Source of the DNA: Candidatus Blautia equi
GTDB taxonomy: Bacteria; Bacillota; Clostridia; Lachnospirales; Lachnospiraceae
Direction: 5' to 3'
Assembly (NCBI GenBank): GCA_018064695.1
Contig: JAGHUU010000156.1
Location: forward strand, 1 to 6,682
Length of the DNA: 6,682 nucleotides
The position numbers and the translations under genes are program-made. A model generated the notes under the pieces. The model ran no database searches. It saw nothing but the letters and a program-made list of their open reading frames with translations, and was not told where the DNA came from. Each line of letters starts with the position of its first letter. The first letter of the stretch is position 1. Shown here one piece after another: positions 6,227 to 6,682 of the stretch.

Positions 6227-6235
6227 TCTAAATTT

Positions 6236-6240
6236 CCTCC
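6236..6240 (-). promoter_or_regulatory. Ribosome binding site fixing the reductase start
   Basis: On the minus strand this reads GGAGG, 9 nt before the ATG at 6226. It lies inside the codons that would follow a TTG start at 6247, which rules that longer start out. Confidence 0.85.
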
Positions 6241-6275
6241 AAATCAATCAGATATACGGTCCGTGAGTTCTTTCA

Positions 6276-6304
6276 AGCATAACATTTTCCGCTATTTTCG
6301 TCAA
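6276..6304 (-). promoter_or_regulatory. Near-consensus sigma-A promoter of the reductase gene
   Basis: On the minus strand, TTGACG (6299-6304) is followed after exactly 17 bp by TATGCT (6276-6281), with an extended -10 TG one base before it. This is the best promoter in the window. Transcription would start near 6269, giving a leader of about 43 nt. It makes the reductase an independent unit from the small gene upstream. Confidence 0.78.
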
Positions 6305-6334
6305 TTCTACAGCTTTCCCAGTACTCTTCATTTT

Positions 6335-6577
6335 TTATCTTCGGGCCGGTCCCTGTCCGCAGCCGGGAGCGGATTTGGTATCCTCCTCCTCATAAAAACC
6401 GCGGTTGAACTCCATATTGATCTCAGAGATCTCCTTCTCGCCTTTAATGTAGGCATCGTACATCTCCCAGAGATCAATGCCGCCGTCGTCCTCAATGCCG
6501 TCGTCCACCGGCAGCCACTCACGAATCAGGGCAATGCGCTCCTCTTTTGTTGTATCTTTAATGAGATAACTCTTCAT
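6335..6577 (-). CDS. Small acidic protein of unknown function
   Basis: The product is 80 residues from ATG 6577. That ATG is 7 nt after GGAGG (6585-6589). The in-frame ATG at 6583 is only 1 nt from that site, so it is an unlikely start. The protein opens MKSYLIKDTTKEERIALI, continues through EWLPVDDG and the acidic GIDLWEMYDAYIKGEKEISEINMEF helix region, and ends with a Gly/Pro-rich tail holding the only cysteine (GCGQG). It has no signal peptide or membrane segment and no domain I can name. It lies upstream of the aldo/keto reductase on the same strand, with a 108-nt gap that holds the reductase's own promoter and no clear terminator. The reading frame is credible from its ribosome binding site and codon pattern, but the function cannot be guessed. 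Confidence 0.75.
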   Translation of the reverse strand: MKSYLIKDTTKEERIALIREWLPVDDGIEDDGGIDLWEMYDAYIKGEKEISEINMEFNRGFYEEEDTKSAPGCGQGPARR

Positions 6578-6613
6578 TTTCATTCCTCCGTTTTCTGCAC
6601 ATCTGCAGATGAT

Positions 6614-6682
6614 TTAAATTTTGATTTTCGTCCACTTGCCCTGCTTAAAGCGGATGCTGGCAAAGGTGAATCTGGAGAACTG
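6614..6682 (-). CDS. Possible C-terminal end of a gene running off the right edge
   Basis: On the minus strand the frame from 6682 encodes 22 residues, QFSRFTFASIRFKQGKWTKI plus KI, then TAA at 6614-6616. The alternating hydrophobic and basic pattern and the codons (TTC, ATC, AAG, GGC) look like a real protein end. It would stop 36 nt before the next gene on the same strand. A second open frame on this strand runs further, to a TGA overlapping ATG 6583, but has a less coding-like composition. The fragment is too short to identify. Confidence 0.42.
   Translation of the reverse strand, partial: QFSRFTFASIRFKQGKWTKIKI

Noticed and set aside
6227..6247. N-terminal extension of the reductase from TTG 6247
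   Set aside because: The extension would translate the GGAGG ribosome binding site. The ATG at 6226 sits at proper spacing and begins right before the conserved KKLGFGCMRLP.
1..6682. Mobile element, CRISPR, tRNA, attachment site or toxin-antitoxin module
   Set aside because: I found no transposase or integrase motifs, regular repeat-spacer pattern, tRNA-like cloverleaf, or flanking repeats. The gene content is that of a normal chromosomal region.

Overview
The window looks like ordinary chromosomal DNA from a Gram-positive clostridial bacterium, most likely a Lachnospiraceae-type gut anaerobe. The evidence is a D-alanyl-teichoic acid (dlt) operon, consensus AGGAGG-type ribosome binding sites, AT-rich promoters, a ferredoxin-type aldo/keto reductase, and a DUF1836 / Mbeg1-like gene pair of the kind I associate with Lachnospiraceae. 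I see no mobile element, CRISPR array, tRNA or rRNA.

Layout. (1) Positions 1-2627, plus strand: the 3' part of a dlt operon, as dltB (5' end cut by the window edge), dltC, dltD and a 57-codon gene read here as dltX, which starts inside the end of dltD. A hairpin terminator follows. DltC carries activated D-alanine, and DltB, DltX and DltD pass it across the membrane to teichoic acid. dltA, the ligase that loads DltC, should lie just left of the window. (2) 2691-3191, minus strand: a DUF1836 protein, probably a DNA-binding regulator, convergent with the dlt operon. (3) 3192-3348: a divergent promoter region with an 18-bp dyad over the minus-strand -10 box. (4) 3349-4965, plus strand: a two-gene unit of an Mbeg1-like (DUF2974) alpha/beta-hydrolase and an 80-residue protein of unknown function, ended by a perfect 20-bp inverted-repeat terminator. 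(5) 5099-6226, minus strand: an aldo/keto reductase with two C-terminal [4Fe-4S] motifs. It has its own near-consensus promoter and a codon usage very different from its neighbours. (6) 6335-6577, minus strand: a small uncharacterised protein, preceded by what may be the last codons of another gene running off the right edge.

No wholly new system is evident. The most useful observations are the short dltX at the 3' end of the operon with a variant C-terminal motif, a lipobox-like sequence at the N terminus of DltD, the dyad between the DUF1836 and Mbeg1-like genes, and the start-codon corrections for the reductase and the small 3' protein.
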